In this document: positions 4,820 to 5,651 of the stretch, in pieces
Layout of the letters: the number at the start of each line of letters is the position of its first letter
How positions within the stretch are numbered: the stretch's first letter is position 1
Source: Caulobacteraceae bacterium
GTDB lineage: Bacteria > Pseudomonadota > Alphaproteobacteria > Caulobacterales > Caulobacteraceae
Assembly: GCA_004144935.1 (NCBI GenBank)
Contig: SDZP01000232.1
Coordinates: 1 to 5,651, forward strand
Direction of reading: 5' to 3'
DNA: 5,651 bases
Translations under genes and position numbers: made by a program
The notes under the pieces: generated by a model
What the model saw: only the letters and a program-made list of their open reading frames with translations
Told to the model about the DNA's origin: nothing
Databases searched by the model: none

Positions 4820-5651
4820 ATGGCGGCTGTCATTCAATTCGGCACGGGCTGGGGAGCGACGATCGAGGACGAGACCGGTGTCGCAAACATCAGCACACTG
4901 TTTATTTCAGGAAGCATGCCTGGCGAGACATTCGAAGTCTTCGTCGTATTCGGCAACTGGGTCGAGACGCTGGATATCGTGCACGGCGATGCCTATAATC
5001 AATATAATGATTTTGGATACGAAATCGGTATATTTTACACGCCAGCTTACAATGATGATTATTTTCTGAATATAGATGGGAATTTGAGACTTTACAGTAC
5101 TTGGTGGCCTTTCTACGACGAGTACGTCTTCTTCGGTCCTTTCTACATAACGCGCAATACGAATTTCGCTCTCGACGATGTCGGATCTTCGGTCGGCGAC
5201 CTGCTCTACGGAGACGCCGACGACAACGATCTGATCGGGCTGGGAGGCGACGACATCATGGCCGGCTCGCTGGGCGCCGACCAGATGAACGGCGGCGACG
5301 GCAGCGACACGGTCGATTATCGCCTGTCCGACGCGGGCATCAACCTGACCTTGGGCGGGCCGGCCCTCGGCGGCCACGCGCAGGGCGACACCCTGGTGAG
5401 CGTGGAGAACATCTACGGCTCGGATTTCAATGACACGCTGACCGGCGACGCCGGCGCCAATCTGCTGCGCGGCTATGGCGGCGATGATGTCATGACCCTC
5501 GGCGGGGGCGCCGACACGGTTGTGGTGCTCGATACAGACGGCGGGGCGGACGTGGTCGTCGACTTTGACGTGGCCGTCGACAAGGTCGTCCTGTCCTCGC
5601 TGGCCGAATGGCTATCGCGGATCGCCGACGGCGCCGACACCCTGTTCACCC
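4820..5651 (+). CDS. RTX calcium-binding protein, probable type I secretion substrate (C-terminus cut off)
   Basis: The 277 residues seen fall into two parts. Residues 1-120 match no family I recognise; they lack cysteine and a signal peptide and are very rich in F, Y and W. Residues 126-236 carry two blocks of calcium-binding RTX nonapeptides, including GLGGDDIMA (140-148), GGDGSDTVD (158-166), GDAGANLLR (209-217) and GYGGDDVMT (218-226). They are joined by a spacer, DYRLSDAGINLTL then GDTLVSVENIYGSDFND, typical of serralysin-like beta-rolls. VVVDFDVAVDKVVLSS (245-260) resembles the region before type I secretion signals. Such proteins leave through an ABC/TolC exporter and fold in external calcium. 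The ATG at 4820 has purine-rich GGGGAG upstream and a candidate promoter. The frame is open to the window end. DNA for residues ~55-93 is AT-rich with rare ATA and AGA codons, unlike the neighbours. Function is unknown; no catalytic motif is visible. Confidence 0.9.
   Translation, partial: MAAVIQFGTGWGATIEDETGVANISTLFISGSMPGETFEVFVVFGNWVETLDIVHGDAYNQYNDFGYEIGIFYTPAYNDDYFLNIDGNLRLYSTWWPFYDEYVFFGPFYITRNTNFALDDVGSSVGDLLYGDADDNDLIGLGGDDIMAGSLGADQMNGGDGSDTVDYRLSDAGINLTLGGPALGGHAQGDTLVSVENIYGSDFNDTLTGDAGANLLRGYGGDDVMTLGGGADTVVVLDTDGGADVVVDFDVAVDKVVLSSLAEWLSRIADGADTLFT

Noticed and set aside
4687..5069. Short plus-strand frames starting at 4687 and 4746 over the RTX start region
   Set aside because: They use different frames from the RTX gene, begin upstream of or within its promoter, and have no plausible ribosome-binding site or composition.
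4907..5377. A 156-codon minus-strand frame opposite the RTX gene
   Set aside because: It is antisense to clear RTX nonapeptide coding sequence and has no recognised features.

Overview
The window is GC-rich (roughly 65-70% by eye, apart from one AT-rich patch) and looks like chromosomal DNA of an alphaproteobacterium, most likely of the Caulobacter/Phenylobacterium type. The evidence is the gene set and order: a SUV3-like DExH RNA helicase, a small S4-domain RNA-binding protein, a seven-iron ferredoxin (fdxA), a CarD/CdnL transcription regulator and a second sigma-32 factor. All five lie on the minus strand. The genus assignment is inferred from protein character and was not tested by a search.

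Layout, in the minus-strand direction of transcription (right to left). The helicase (4595-2061) overlaps the S4 gene (2064-1777) by a GTGA start/stop. A 111-bp gap with a good -35 box leads to fdxA (1665-1324). A 278-bp gap holds a terminator-like hairpin and a candidate promoter and leads to carD (1045-548), which ends at a clear intrinsic terminator (522-491). Beyond it starts the sigma-32 gene (447 to beyond position 1). The helicase start has no good Shine-Dalgarno. It is preceded by an 11-codon in-frame mini-ORF that does have one and ends in TAG three bases before the helicase ATG.

The only plus-strand gene is at the right edge. It is divergent from the helicase and starts at 4820, running out of the window. 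It encodes a type I secreted RTX (calcium-binding beta-roll) protein with an unrecognised, strongly aromatic N-terminal region encoded by DNA of about 34% GC. A candidate sigma-70 promoter and a perfect 8-bp hairpin lie directly upstream of its Shine-Dalgarno.

Functionally, the minus-strand block groups gene-expression functions: RNA unwinding, RNA binding, open-complex stabilisation by CarD/CdnL and an alternative sigma factor, with an electron carrier among them. The RTX gene looks like an accessory neighbour. I found no tRNA, rRNA, CRISPR, insertion sequence or phage signal. The most novel candidates are the RTX N-terminal domain and the leader structures upstream of the helicase and carD.
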